Shown here one piece after another: positions 1 to 12,119 of a stretch of 64,000 nucleotides of DNA. Where the stretch lies: positions 48,845,004 to 48,909,003 of the forward strand of contig CM035807.1 of assembly GCA_020466095.1 (NCBI GenBank), written 5' to 3'. The DNA is from Chlorops oryzae (taxonomy: Eukaryota; Arthropoda; Insecta; Diptera; Chloropidae). Each line of letters opens with the position of its first letter. Position 1 is the first letter of the stretch. Below the pieces are notes generated by a model. That model searched no databases and was not told the DNA's origin. It was given only the letters and a program-made list of their open reading frames with translations. The translations under genes and the position numbers were made by a program.

Positions 1-900
1 GATTAATATGGTGTCATATTTGCTTTCGTCGGGCAAAATACCCTTGTCAGTACATTTATGCCCTAAATAAGTGACTTCTCTGTTAAAGAATAAACACTTT
101 TCGGGATGCAATTTCAAATTATATTTTCGGCAAATTTCAAGAACGTCACGTTATTTCCTGAGCATGTACTTTTCTGAACATCCCAACACCACCAAATCAT
201 CCATATAAAGAAATGCTTGTGCGGGTGATAAACCTGCAAATGCCAGTGTCATCATTCTTTGGAATGAGTTTGGCGCGATTTTGAGACCGTAAGGCAATCG
301 TTTGAACTGGTAACTTCCATTATCTGTTGAAAATGATGTTATATTCTTGACGCGCTATCGAGTTCGATCTGGTGAAAACCGGATGTAAGATCCAAACATG
401 AAAAAAATTTAGCTCTGCCTAGTTGATCAAGAATATCGTCTATTCTTGGTAGTGGGAATTTTTCAGCCGTTAATCTTTTATTAATTTCTCTGTAGTCAAC
501 GACTAACCTCCATCTCTTAGTATTGCTTCCGGGAAGAGATTTTTTCGGTACCAATAAAATCGGACTATTATATTCTGATGTGGATGGTTCTATTATTTCA
601 TCTTTTATAAGTTTATCAATCTGTTTTACAATTTCTTCTTTATGTGCGTGCGGTGTGCGATAATTTTTCCTGTAGACTGGGTCATCATTGTTAAGGCGTA
701 ATTTCTGTTTATAGAAGATATTGGTTGTAATTTTTTCTGTTTCTAACGCGAAAATGTCTATATATTCTGTACATAATTTATTCAGATTTTCATATGCAAA
801 TAGTGGGAAATCTTTTCGCAATTTATTTAGTTTTTCTTGCGAGTTTTCATTTGTGTTTCTTGGTGCGATTATTTCGTAATTTTCTAAATTTTCAGTTTTT
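1..900 (-). pseudogene. Element I pol: reverse transcriptase part, frameshifted
   Basis: This is the reverse transcriptase of a Ty3/gypsy element, the enzyme that copies element RNA into DNA. The open part (about 339-821) carries the N-terminal RT region, with the LLVPKK and VVDYREIN blocks and the SCLDLTSGFHQIEL motif that holds the first catalytic Asp. Below 339 the frame shifts by one base. The YMDD catalytic box is then readable near 200, followed by an in-frame stop near 150. The same region of element II (about 38.6-39.8 kb) is clearly related at the protein level. On its 5' side the gene is cut at 900/901 by a Helitron-like insert; protease and gag resume at 2492. Assignment to the mdg1/412 lineage is an inference from the RT style, the tRNA-Arg primer site and the small ORFs upstream of gag. 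Confidence 0.85.
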
Positions 901-1028
901 ATACCTTTTCCGAAGGAAAGGGTATATTAAGTTTGGCACGGTGTATGTAACATACCAAAGGAGTCGCGGTAGATATAGACATATATATATATTCTTGATC
1001 AGGGTGACAAGAGGAATCGATCTAGCCA

Positions 1029-1236
<208 letters not shown>

Positions 1237-1609
1237 GGTCACACTTTAGTTTTTCGTAATTTACTCCTACGCCATGAAAGATATCATATTGAAATTTGGC
1301 ATGGACTTCAAACAGGTAAATGTCCGAAAAACTGCATACAAATTTTTTTCGTAGTCCCTTCTTGGGTCGTGGGAAGTGGTTCAGAAGTTTCAAAAATCAC
1401 GATTTTTAACGTTTTTCCTGGATAACTTTTTTACTATACATCCCAGCTTATTGAAATTTGGTGAGTGTATAGCTACTATGTAGACTTAAGCTTTCGCTGA
1501 AAAAAAATTGCGACATCGCTATAACTATGGTCATCATCCTACACAATAGAAAAAAACACTCTTTCTCTTATTCTCATATCTGAATACAAAAATTATTTTT
1601 TTGCTTCAT

Positions 1610-2335
1610 GACCACATATCGCGAAATTCGCAAAAATTGATTTTCACTATTTTGAATTGAGTATTTCGCAGCTAAACAAAATGTCCTCTAAGGGTTAAAA
1701 TTTGATCAAGACCACCATCCGCGAAATTCGCGAAAATTTGATTTTCACTATTTTGAATTGAGTATTTTGCAGCTAAACGAAATGACCGCTAAGGGTTAAA
1801 ATTTGACCATGACCACCATTCTTGAAATTCGCAAAAATTGATTTTCACTATTTTGAATTGAGTATTTCGCAGCTAAACAAAATGTCCCCTAAGGGTTAAA
1901 ATTTGATCAAGACCACCATCCGCGAAATTCGCGAAAATTTGATTTTCACTATTTTGAAGTGAGTATTTCGCAGCTAAACTAAATTTCTTCTAAGGGTTAA
2001 AATTTGATCAAGACCACCATCCGCGAAATTCGCGAAAATTTGATTTTCACTAGTTTGAATTGAGTATTTTGCAGTTAAACAAAATGTCCTCTAAGGGTTA
2101 AAATTTGATCAAGACCACCATCCGCGAAATTCGCAAAAATTTTATTTTCACTATTTTGAATTGAGGATTTCGCAGCTATACAAAATGTCCTCAAACGGTT
2201 AAAACTTGACCATGATCACCATTCGCGAAATTTGCAAAAATTTTATTTTCACTATTTTGAATTGAGGTTTTCGCAGCTAGACAAAATGTCCTCTAACGGT
2301 TAAAATTTGACCATGCTTACCATCCCCGAAAATTT
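1610..2335 (+). repeat. About 100-bp tandem repeats of family A (A1 copy)
   Basis: Around seven degenerate units with a spacing of 100-101 bp, measured between successive AAGGGTTAAAATTTGA blocks at 1690, 1791, 1891 and 1992. Each unit holds a near-palindromic CGCGAAATTCGCGAAAATT segment followed by GATTTTCACTATTTTGAATT. Homologous arrays sit in A2, A3 and A4, and a remnant lies near 53.5 kb. Confidence 0.93.
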
Positions 2336-2463
2336 TGTGCTTAATAATAATCTCGAGTCTTAGAAGGTATAAATAGATATCCAAGCTAGGAACGGCAGGA
2401 ATTTTTGTTAAGTTAAAGTTTTAACATATTTCAGGCTGAGGAATGGGTATGTGTGCAATCGGC

Positions 2464-3130
2464 TTAGCCGATGTAAACTTCTTTACTTGTTACATTCAAG
2501 TTTTTGATTGTTATATTTTGACTGTTCGTATTGATTATTCTAACAAAAGTTTTTGACTTATTTGCGATTGTATTGGCCATAAATACGCCTGGATGGATTT
2601 CTTGTTGAGGAATGAAGATATTATTATCATTTTGATTGATGTTAATTAACCGAATTACTTCCGCTCTTGCGGGCACTGTTAATGAATTTATATTGGGTGA
2701 ATTTCGCATAGGGATGGCCAAATCTTCATGGTAGTCTGTTGGTCTTAATACAAGCCAGTCTTGATCTGGCTGGTAGTCTATAATACAGTTGTTTTTTTTA
2801 AGGAAATCTAAACCGAGTATGCCCGTGCATGGGATTGGAAAGTTATCTTTTACAATGTGAAATTCATGTTTAATTAATAGGTCGTCGCATATTAGATCTG
2901 TGGTTATTGTGCCTATTGTACTTATTGAAATTTGTCCTATTCCGTTTAGTGTTAGTCTTTGGAAGGTATTTATTTGTGTTCTACTGGAAATATCTATTGA
3001 ATCAATTTTAAAGACAGATATGTCTGCTCCCGTATCAATTGAAAAGGTGTTAATCGTGTTGTTCAAAAGAATTTTTGCAGAAATATAACTATTGAGATGC
3101 AGATTAAATGTGTAAAGAGTTTTTGTTGCG
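2464..3130 (-). pseudogene. Element I pol: aspartic protease region, duplicate copy 1
   Basis: This is the N-terminal part of pol, the retroviral-type aspartic protease that cuts the element polyprotein. The active-site triad DTG is visible in the block FSIDTGADISVF, followed by the flap region and an ILGLDFL motif near the C end. The frame runs out at 2491 into Helitron A1, which supplies the last few residues and the stop by accident; the rest of pol lies at 1-900. A nearly identical copy is at 8916-9582. One visible amino-acid difference between the two copies is Pro versus Leu near 2697/9149. Confidence 0.85.
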
Positions 3131-4327
3131 CTATTTAATTTTGTTGTGGAGTTTGCAGGTTTTCCGTCGTTTGTTCGGTATTCAATGACCTAACACTCCT
3201 ACTGGGTTGATTCGTGGTGTTGCCTCTATTTCTTCCTCTGAAGTTGTTTCTGTTATTAAAATTATTATAATTTCCATAGTTCATATTTGGATAGGAACGA
3301 CCTCGGCCTCGCAAATTTCCACGATTGTGGTTGCCGCGTCCACCAATATAGTTAATTCCACGATTATTGTATTTATTAAAATTTCTATACTGTCTTCTGT
3401 TATAGAACATGATGTTACTTGAGTGATTGGTAGCGTCATTACTAGCCTCCATGAATTTTGCAACAGCGCCTTCGACACTGCTGAACTGTCCGCTTTTCAT
3501 AACCAGTTTTACTTCAGGGTTCAAGGAATTTGCTTTAAATGCATCCACCGCTACCTGTGCCGAACATGTGGATGCTAATTTGGAAGTTAAGCCGTCTGTG
3601 ATGTAAGCACTTTCTAATTGCTAAGTCAGTTCTCGTATTTCTGTGCTAAAATCCGTGGCGGTTTTCTTTTCTTGTTTAATATTTTTAATTTTTTCTTGTA
3701 AAGCTTTAGTGGATTCCGCTTTACATTTTGATTGTAATTTAATTTTTATTTCATCTATTGTAGCTTCGTTAGTTATTAGTCTTCTTGAATCTCCTTTCAA
3801 TTTAGTTTTTATTAAATTAACAGCTATCTCTTCGTGTCCTCCGACTACTGTTTTGAGTAATTCCAAAGAGCCAAGGAATGCTTGCAAATTTTGAGGACGC
3901 CCATCAAAATCGCTCAGTATTGAGGCTGCTAGTCTTATAAAATCCGGTTGTGACATTTTTATTTGTGTTGATGGATTATCGTCATTTATCGTCAATTATG
4001 GTCGAAGGAACTCAAATCAACTTCTGCTGGTTCTCTAGTATTATGAGAAATTTCATGCTCAATGTCGTACCTTGCTAGTATTTTTAATTGCTTGTCTCTT
4101 AATTCCAAAAAACTTGCTAAAGCTAAATATTTGTGTTCCTTAGTGAATTTTTCGTATTTGGCACTGATTGTAGCTCTTATTGAGTTAAAAATTTCAATCA
4201 ATGTTTGCAAATGTCTTTGAACTGTACCTGGTCTTATATATCTGTTTCTATTTAAGAGTTTGCTAATTCTTATAAAATTCCGTTTTTCTGCTTCTAAAAA
4301 ATAACTTATCTGTGTCCATCTTTCCAT
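3131..4327 (-). pseudogene. Element I gag, duplicate copy 1 (frameshift and nonsense)
   Basis: This is the structural Gag protein of element I. It starts MERWTQISYFLEAEKRNF (4327) and ends in an Arg/Gly/Asn-rich tail with RGRG and NNRGN runs, which probably bind RNA in place of CCHC zinc knuckles; no CCHC box is seen. Compared with the intact 414-residue Gag of element II (40521-41765), the frame changes at 3992-3995 and an in-frame TAG sits at about 3621. The pieces are therefore 3992-4327, 3621-3995 and 3135-3548. The same lesions occur in copy 2 (9583-10779), so the gene was already broken before it was duplicated. Confidence 0.85.
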
Positions 4328-4340
4328 TACTCAAGATAAC

Positions 4341-4559
4341 TTATATTTTGTCTAAATCATTAGCTTTACTAACATACTTCTTTTTAACTGATTTGTTATG
4401 CAATGTATATATTTTCATTGCTAATTCCACACAGGAAATGACTGTTAAAATCGTTAAAAGAATTTCTATTGGTTCAAGATTTATTATGTTCGTTGATACT
4501 TCTAATTCGTTTATAACGTTTGCTTTGGGATCCTGAATTTTAGATTTTTGGCCGCCCAT
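4341..4559 (-). CDS. Element I small membrane protein upstream of gag, copy 1
   Basis: A 73-residue product starting MGGQKSKI. The start was chosen at the Met shared with element II (41768-41980); an upstream Met at 4592 is in frame. The Gly-2 and Ser-6/Lys-7 context fits an N-myristoylation signal. A single hydrophobic segment (about residues 28-50) is followed by a basic, Lys-rich end (SVKKKYVSKANDLDKI). It lies 13 nt before the gag start. Small ORFs ahead of gag are a known trait of the mdg1/412 group as I understand it. Function unknown; membrane targeting is inferred from sequence only. Confidence 0.6.
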   Translation of the reverse strand: MGGQKSKIQDPKANVINELEVSTNIINLEPIEILLTILTVISCVELAMKIYTLHNKSVKKKYVSKANDLDKI

Positions 4560-4653
4560 AGTGAGAATTGGTAGATTTACAAAAAATTTCAATGATAACG
4601 TTTCTTTTATTTTATTTATTAATTAAATTTTTTTTTTTTTTTTTTGTTTTTGT

Positions 4654-4801
4654 TTATTCACAAACTGTTTTTGCTGATACTTCACCATACATTGATATGA
4701 TACCTTGTCGTTCTAATGCTCTATTTATTATTTGAATGGAATCGAGGGTAGCTTCGAGTAAAGTTGCATCTACGTCTCTATCTAGTCTTACATTAAATTT
4801 T
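4654..4801 (-). pseudogene. Truncated small leader ORF of element I, copy 1
   Basis: The C-terminal part of the small ORF that is complete at 11106-11321, ending MYGEVSAKTVCE. Helitron-like copy A2 cuts its 5' part at 4801/4802, and the missing upstream bases are found after the insert from 7240. The protein family is not recognised. Confidence 0.55.
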
Positions 4802-4984
4802 AACAAGTAAAGAAGTTTACATCGGCTAAGCCGATTGCACACATACCTTTTCCTCAGCCTGAAATATGTTAAAACATTACCTTAACAAAAATTCCTGCCG
4901 TTTTTGTTGTTCTAGATTGGATATCTATTTATACCTTATCTGTTCTTCGATTTAGCTTCTAAAACTCGAGATTATTATTAAGCA

Positions 4985-6640
4985 CAAAATTTTCGCGGAT
5001 GGTGAGCATGGTCAAGTTTTAACCGTTAGAGCACATTTTGTCTAGCAGCGAAATACTCAATTCAAAATAGTGAAAATCAAATTTTTGCGAATTTCGCGAA
5101 TGGTGGTCTTGATAAAATTTTAACCCTTAGAGGACATTTTGTTAAGCTGCGAAATACTCAATTCAAAATAGTGAAATTCAAATTTTCGCGAATTTCGCGA
5201 ATGGTGGTCTTGACCAAATTTTAACCGTTAGAGGCCATTATATCTACCTGCGAAATACTCAATTCAAAATAGTGAAAATCAAATTTTCGCGAATTTCGCG
5301 GATGGTGGTCTTGATCAAATTTTAACCCTTAGAGGACATTTTGTTTAGCTGCGAAATACTCAATTCAAAATAGTGAAAATCAAATTTTCGCGAATTTCGC
5401 GGATGGTGGTCTTGATCAAATTTTAACCCTTAGAGGACATTTTGTTAAGCTGCGAAATACTCAATTCAAAATAGTGAAATTCAAATTTTCGCGAATTTCG
5501 CGAATGGTGGTCTTGACCAAATTTTAACCGTTAGAGGCCATTATATCTACCTGCGAAATACTCAATTCAAAATAGTGAAAATAAAATTTTCGCGAATTTC
5601 GCGGATGGTGGTCTTGATCAAATTTTAACCCTTAGAGGACATTTTGTTTAGGTGCGAAATACTCAATTCAAAATAGTGAAAATCAAATTTTCGCGAATTT
5701 CGCGGATGGTGGTCTTGATCAAATTTTAACCCTTAGAGGAAATTTTGTTTAGCTGCGAAATACTCAATTCAAAATAGTGAAAACCAAATTTTCGCGAATT
5801 TCGCGGATGGTGGTCTTGATCAAATTTTAACCCTTAGAGGATATTTTGTTTAGCTGTGAAATACTCAATTCAAAGTAGTGAAAATCAAATTTTCGCGAAT
5901 TTCGCGAATGGTGGTCATGGTCAAATTTTAACCCTTAGAGGACATTTTGTTTAGCTGCGAAATACTCAATTCAAAATTATGAAAATCAAATTTTTGCGAA
6001 CTTCGCGAATTGTGGTCATGGTCAAATTTTAACCGTTAGAGGTAATTTTGTCTAGCAGCGAAATACTCAATTCAAAATAGTGAAAATCAAATTTTTGCGA
6101 ATTTCGCGAATGGTGGTCTTGATCAAATTTTAACCCTTAGAGGCCATTTTCTTTAGCTGCGAAATACTCAATTCAAAACTGTGAAAATCAAATTTTCGCG
6201 AATTTCGCGGATGGTGGTCTTGATCAAATTTTAACCCTTAGAGGACATTTTCTTTAGCTGCGAAATACTTAATTCAAAACTGTGAAAATCAAATTTTCGC
6301 GAATTTCGCGGATGGTGATCTTGATCAAATTTTAACTGTTAGAAGACATTTTGTCTAGCTGCGTAATACTCAATTCAAACTAGTGAAAATCAAATTTTTG
6401 TGAATTTCGCGAATGATGGTCTTGATCAAATTTTAACCCTTAGGGGACATTTTCTTTAGCTGCGAAATACTCAATTCAAAACTGTGAAAATCAAATTTTC
6501 GCGAATTTCGCGGATGGTGGTCTTGATCAAATTTTAACCCTTAGAGGACATTTTCTTTAGCTGCGAAATACTCAATTCAAAATAGTGAAAATCAAATTTT
6601 CGCGAATTTCGCGAATTGTGGTCATGCCCAAATTTTAACC
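4985..6640 (-). repeat. Expanded 100-bp tandem array of family A (A2)
   Basis: About sixteen to seventeen units of the roughly 100-bp family-A repeat, the longest array in the window. Some variants recur at about 303 bp: GTTAAGCTGCG at about 5141 and 5444, and GGCCATTATATCTACC at about 5233 and 5536. That spacing implies three-unit blocks were copied as a whole. It resembles early higher-order satellite structure. Confidence 0.9.
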
Positions 6641-7055
6641 TTAAGTGACGACTTTATTTGGCGGCAAAATACACAATCAGAAGAAGCAAAAAAAAATCAT
6701 TTTTGTATACAGATATGAGAATAAGAGAAAGAGTGTTTTTTTCTAATGTGTAGGATGATGACCATAAATATAGCGATGTCGCAATTTTTTTTCAGCGAAA
6801 GCTTAAGTCTACATAGTAGCTATACACACACCAAATTTCAATAAGCTGGGATGTATAGTAAAAAAGTTATCCACGAAAAACGTTAAAAATCGTGATTTTT
6901 GAAACTTCTGAACCACTTCCCCCGACCCAAGAAGGGACTACGAAAAAAATTTGTATGCAGTTTTTTGGACATTTACCTGGTTCAAGTCCATGCCAAATTT
7001 CAATATGATATCTTTCATGGCTTAGGAGTAAATTACGAAAAACTAAAGTGTGACC

Positions 7056-7110
<55 letters not shown>
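7056..7110 (-). repeat. Short GTCT microsatellite inside A2
   Basis: About 13-14 tetranucleotide units, read as GACA on the plus strand. It is far shorter than the matching tracts in A1, A3 and A4. Confidence 0.95.
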
Positions 7111-7111
<1 letters not shown>

Positions 7112-7239
7112 TGGTTAGATCGATTCCTCTTGTCACCCTGATCAAGAATATATATATATGTCTATATCTATCGCGACTCCTTTGGTATGTTACATACTCC
7201 GTGCCAAACTTAATATACCCTTTCCTTCGGAAAAGGTAT

Positions 7240-7380
7240 AAAAATTTGTTTCCTTCAGTGCAAAACCGTAATATAATTATTTCATACTCCATTGTGATTT
7301 TATACAAAAAAATTTTTTTTCAAATTTATTGAAGCAGAAATATTCTAAGAAAATTTTATGTTTACCGCAAAGAACTTTTT
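7240..7380 (-). other. Element I leader fragment between A2 and A3
   Basis: 141 bp of element I leader, matching 11254-11394 of the second copy. It contains the start of the 71-residue small ORF that A2 separated from its body at 4654-4801. It ends in a T run, next to which family-A element A3 begins. Confidence 0.75.
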
Positions 7381-7508
7381 ATACCTTTTCCGAAGGAAAG
7401 GGTATATTAAGTTTGGCACGGAGTATGTAACATACCAAAGGAGTCGCGATAGATATAGACATATATATATATTCTTGATCAGGGTGACAAGAGGAATCGA
7501 TCTAACCA

Positions 7509-7688
<180 letters not shown>

Positions 7689-8061
7689 GGTCACACTTTA
7701 GTTTTTCGTAATTTACTCCTAAGCCATGAAAGATATCATATTGAAATTTGGCATGGACTTGAACCAGGTAAATGTCCGAAAAACTGCATACAAATTTTTT
7801 TCGTAGTCCCTTCTTGGGTCGTGGGAAGTGGTTCAGAAGTTTCAAAAATCACGATTTTTAACGTTTTTCGTGGATAACTTTTTTACTATACATCCCAGCT
7901 TATTGAAATTTGGTGTGTGTATAGCTACTATGTAGACTTAAGCTTTCGCTGAAAAAAAATTGCGACATCGCTATAACTATGGTCATCATCCTACACAATA
8001 GAAAAAAACACTCTTTCTCTTATTCTCATATCTGAATACAAAAATTATTTTTTTGCTTCAT

Positions 8062-8790
8062 GACCACATATCGCGAAATTCGCAAAAATTGATTTTCACT
8101 ATTTTGAATTGAGTATTTCGCAGCTAAACAAAATGTCCTCTAAGGGTTAAAATTTGATCAAGACCACCATCCGCGAAATTCGCGAAAATTTGATTTTCAC
8201 TATTTTGAATTGAGTATTTTGCAGCTAAACGAAATGACCGCTAAGGGTTAAAATTTGACCATGACCACCATTCTTGAAATTCGCAAAAATTGATTTTCAC
8301 TATTTTGAATTGAGTATTTCGCAGCTAAACAAAATGTCCCCTAAGGGTTAAAATTTGATCAAGACCACCATCCGCGAAATTCGCGAAAATTTGATTTTCA
8401 CTATTTTGAAGTGAGTATTTCGCAGCTAAACTAAATTTCTTCTAAGGGTTAAAATTTGATCAAGACCACCATCCGCGAAATTCGCGAAAATTTGATTTTC
8501 ACTAGTTTGAATTGGGTATTTTGCAGTTAAACAAAATGTCCTCTAAGGGTTAAAATTTGATCAAGACCACCATCCGCGAAATTCGCAAAAATTTTATTTT
8601 CACTATTTTGAATTGAGGATTTCGCAGCTATACAAAATGTCCTCAAACGGTTAAAACTTGACCATGATCACCATTCGCGAAATTTGCAAAAATTTTATTT
8701 TCACTATTTTGAATTGAGGTTTTCGCAGCTAGACAAAATGTCCTCTAACGGTTAAAATTTGACCATGCTTACCATCCCCGAAAATTTTGT
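8062..8790 (+). repeat. About 100-bp tandem repeats of family A (A3)
   Basis: The same roughly seven units in the same order as in A1 (1610-2335), with few substitutions. One example is GAATTGGGTA near 8510 versus GAATTGAGTA near 2059. Confidence 0.92.
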
Positions 8791-8915
8791 GCTTAATAAT
8801 AATCTCGAGTCTTAGAAGGTATAAATAGATATCCAAGCTAGGAACGGCAGGAATTTTTGTTAAGTTAAATTTTTAACATATTTCAGGCTGAGGAAAAGGT
8901 ATGTGTGCAATCGGC

Positions 8916-9582
8916 TTAGCCGATGTAAACTTCTTTACTTGTTACATTCAAGTTTTTGATTGTTATATTTTGACTGTTCGTATTGATTATTCTAACAAAA
9001 GTTTTTGACTTATTTGCGATTGTATTGGCCATAAATACGCCTGGATGGATTTCTTGTTGAGGAATGAAGATATTATTATCATTTTGATTGATGTTAATTA
9101 ACCGAATTACTTCCGCTCTTGCGGGCACTGTTAATGAATTTATATTGAGTGAATTTCGCATAGGGATGGCCAAATCTTCATGGTAGTCTGTTGGTCTTAA
9201 TACAAGCCAGTCTTGATCTGGCTGGTAGTCTATAATACAGTTGTTTTTTTTAAGGAAATCTAAACCGAGTATGCCCGTGCATGGGATTGGAAAGTTATCT
9301 TTTACAATGTGAAATTCATGTTTAATTAATAGGTCGTCGCATATTAGATCTGTGGTTATTGTGCCTATTGTACTTATTGAAATTTGTCCTATTCCGTTTA
9401 GTGTTAGTCTTTGGAAGGTATTTATTTGTGTTCTACTGGAAATATCTATTGAATCAATTTTAAAGACAGATATGTCTGCTCCCGTATCAATTGAAAAGGT
9501 GTTAATCGTGTTGTTCAAAAGAATTTTTGCAGAAATATAACTATTGAGATGCAGATTAAATGTGTAAAGAGTTTTTGTTGCG
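8916..9582 (-). pseudogene. Element I pol: protease region, duplicate copy 2
   Basis: A second copy of the aspartic protease segment with the DTG active site in the block FSIDTGADISVF. It ends at 8943/8944 against A3 exactly as copy 1 ends against A1, so it has no RT attached to it. This orphan protease, separated from any downstream pol, is a direct consequence of the tandem duplication. Confidence 0.85.
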
Positions 9583-10779
9583 CTATTTAATTTTGTTGTG
9601 GAGTTTGCAGGTTTTCCGTCGTTTGTTCGGTATTCAATGACCTAACACTCCTACTGGGTTGATTCGTGGTGTTGCCTCTATTTCTTCCTCTGAAGTTGTT
9701 TCTGTTATTAAAATTATTATAATTTCCATAGTTCATATTTGGATAGGAACGACCTCGGCCTCGCAAATTTCCACGATTGTGGTTGCCGCGTCCACCAATA
9801 TAGTTAATTCCACGATTATTGTATTTATTAAAATTTCTATACTGTCTTCTGTTATAGAACATGATGTTACTTGAGTGATTGGTAGCGTCATTACTAGCCT
9901 CCATGAATTTTGCAACAGCGCCTTCGACACTGCTGAACTGTCCGCTTTTCATAACCAGTTTTACTTCAGGGTTCAAGGAATTTGCTTTAAATGCATCCAC
10001 CGCTACCTGTGCCGAACATGTGGATGCTAATTCGGAAGTTAAGCCGTCTGTGATGTAAGCACTTTCTAATTGCTAAGTCAGTTCTCGTATTTCTGTGCTA
10101 AAATCCGTGGCGGTTTTCTTTTCTTGTTTAATATTTTTAATTTTTTCTTGTAAAGCTTTAGTGGATTCCGCTTTGCATTTTGATTGTAATTTATTTTTTA
10201 TTTCATCTATTGTAGCTTCGTTAGTTATTAGTCTTCTTGAATCTCCTTTCAATTTAGTTTTTATTAAATTAACAGCTATCTCTTCGTGTCCTCCGACTAC
10301 TGTTTTGAGTAATTCCAAAGAGCCAAGGAATGCTTGCAAATTTTGAGGACGCCCATCAAAATCGCTCAGTATTGAGGCTGCTAGTCTTATAAAATCCGGT
10401 TGTGACATTTTTATTTGTGTTGATGGATTATCGTCATTTATCGTCAATTATGGTCGAAGGAACTCAAATCAACTTCTGCTGGTTCTCTAGTATTATGAGA
10501 AATTTCATGCTCAATGTCGTACCTTGCTAGTATTTTTAATTGCTTGTCTCTTAATTCCAAAAAACTTGCTAAAGCTAAATATTTGTGTTCCTTAGTGAAT
10601 TTTTCGTATTTGGCACTGATTGTAGCTCTTATTGAGTTAAAAATTTCAATCAATGTTTGCAAATGTCTTTGAACTGTACCTGGTCTTATATATCTGTTTC
10701 TATTTAAGAGTTTGCTAATTCTTATAAAATTCCGTTTTTCTGCTTCTAAAAAATAACTTATCTGTGTCCATCTTTCCAT
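9583..10779 (-). pseudogene. Element I gag, duplicate copy 2
   Basis: The second copy of Gag: N-terminal part at 10444-10779, middle at 10073-10447, and Arg/Gly/Asn-rich C-terminal part at 9587-10000. It has the same frame change (10444-10447) and the same TAG stop (near 10073) as copy 1. One visible protein difference from copy 1 is Asn versus Ile in DEIKNKLQSK. The gag-to-protease order and spacing match element II. Confidence 0.85.
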
Positions 10780-10792
10780 TACTCAAGATAAC

Positions 10793-11011
10793 TTATATTT
10801 TGTCTAAATCATTAGCTTTACTAACATACTTCTTTTTAACTGATTTGTTATGCAATGTATATATTTTCATTGCTAATTCCACACAGGAAATGACTGTTAA
10901 AATCGTTAAAAGAATTTCTATTGGTTCAAGATTTATTATGTTCGTTGATACTTCTAATTCGTTTATAACGTTTGCTTTGGGATCCTGAATTTTAGATTTT
11001 TGGCCGCCCAT
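10793..11011 (-). CDS. Element I small membrane protein upstream of gag, copy 2
   Basis: Identical in organisation to 4341-4559: an MGGQKSKI start, one membrane-spanning segment, and a basic Lys-rich C-terminus. The only visible differences lie upstream of the chosen Met. Role unknown. The shared layout in elements I and II suggests the small protein was under selection as part of the element. Confidence 0.6.
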   Translation of the reverse strand: MGGQKSKIQDPKANVINELEVSTNIINLEPIEILLTILTVISCVELAMKIYTLHNKSVKKKYVSKANDLDKI

Positions 11012-11105
11012 AGTGAGAATTGGTAGATTTACAAAAAAATTCAATGATAACGTTTCTTTTATTTTATTTATTAATTAAATTTTTTTTTTTTTTTTTTGTT
11101 TTTGT

Positions 11106-11321
11106 TTATTCACAAACTGTTTTTGCTGATACTTCACCATACATTGATATGATACCTTGTCGTTCTAATGCTCTATTTATTATTTGAATGGAATCGAGGG
11201 TAGCTTCGAGTAAAGTTGCATCTACGTCTCTATCTAGTCTTACATTAAATTTTAAAAATTTGTTTCCTTCAGTGCAAAACCGTAATATAATTATTTCATA
11301 CTCCATTGTGATTTTATACAA
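11106..11321 (-). CDS. Small 71-residue leader ORF of element I, uninterrupted copy
   Basis: Starts MYKITMEYEIII and ends EVSAKTVCE. I do not recognise the family. In copy 1 the same frame is split by Helitron A2, so this copy shows what the site looked like before that insertion. It lies between the leader and the membrane-protein ORF. It could be a chance open frame; element II has no clear counterpart at this place. Confidence 0.4.
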   Translation of the reverse strand: MYKITMEYEIIILRFCTEGNKFLKFNVRLDRDVDATLLEATLDSIQIINRALERQGIISMYGEVSAKTVCE

Positions 11322-11522
11322 AAAAATTTTTTTTCAAATTTATTGAAGCAGAAATATTCTAAGAAAATTTTATGTTTACCGCAAAGAACTTTTTATACCT
11401 TTTCCGAAGGAAAGGGTATATTAAGTTTGGCACGGAGTATGTAACATACCAAAGGAGTCGCGATAGATATAGACATATATATATATTCTTGATCAGGGTG
11501 ACAAGAGGAATCGATCTAACCA

Positions 11523-11710
<188 letters not shown>

Positions 11711-12119
11711 GGTCACACTTTAGTTTTTCGTAATTTACTCCTAAGCCATGAAAGATATCATATTGAAATTTGGCATGGACTTGAACCAGGTAAATGTCCG
11801 AAAAACTGCATACAAATTTTTTTCGTAGTCCCTTCTTGGGTCGTGGGAAGTGGTTCAGAAGTTTCAAAAATCACGACTTTTAACGTTTTTCGTGGATAAC
11901 TTTTTTACTATACATCCCAGCTTATTGAAATTTGGTGTGTGTATAGCTACTATGTAGACTTAAGCTTTCGCTGAAAAAAAATTGCGACATCGCTATATTT
12001 ATGGTCATCATCCTACACATTAGAAAAAAACACTCTTTCTCTTATTCTCATATCTGTATACAAAAATGATTTTTTTTTGCTTCTTCTGATTGTGTATTTT
12101 GCCGCCAAATAAAGTCGTC

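Larger units (their letters stand above)
4802..7239 (-). mobile_element. Family A Helitron-like element, copy A2, minus orientation
   Basis: Reads on the minus strand from the 5' hairpin (7239 inward) to the 3' hairpin and AACAAGT end at 4802. It is the longest family-A copy here because its 100-bp repeat array is expanded, while its GTCT tract is the shortest (7056-7110). Its target is preserved uninterrupted in the duplicate at about 11253-11262. That comparison shows insertion between TTTT and AAAAA with no target duplication. It is absent from copy 2, so it most simply arrived after the segment was duplicated. Confidence 0.82.

Noticed and set aside
1610..2335. CRISPR-like regular repeats of about 100 bp
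   Set aside because: The units are directly tandem with no unique spacers, lie in a eukaryotic transposon, and vary as a minisatellite does.
2900..3088. Small plus-strand frames opposite the gag and protease copies (also at 9.35-9.9 kb and 40.5-41.2 kb)
   Set aside because: They are antisense shadows of gag and pol and repeat only because the underlying sequence is duplicated.
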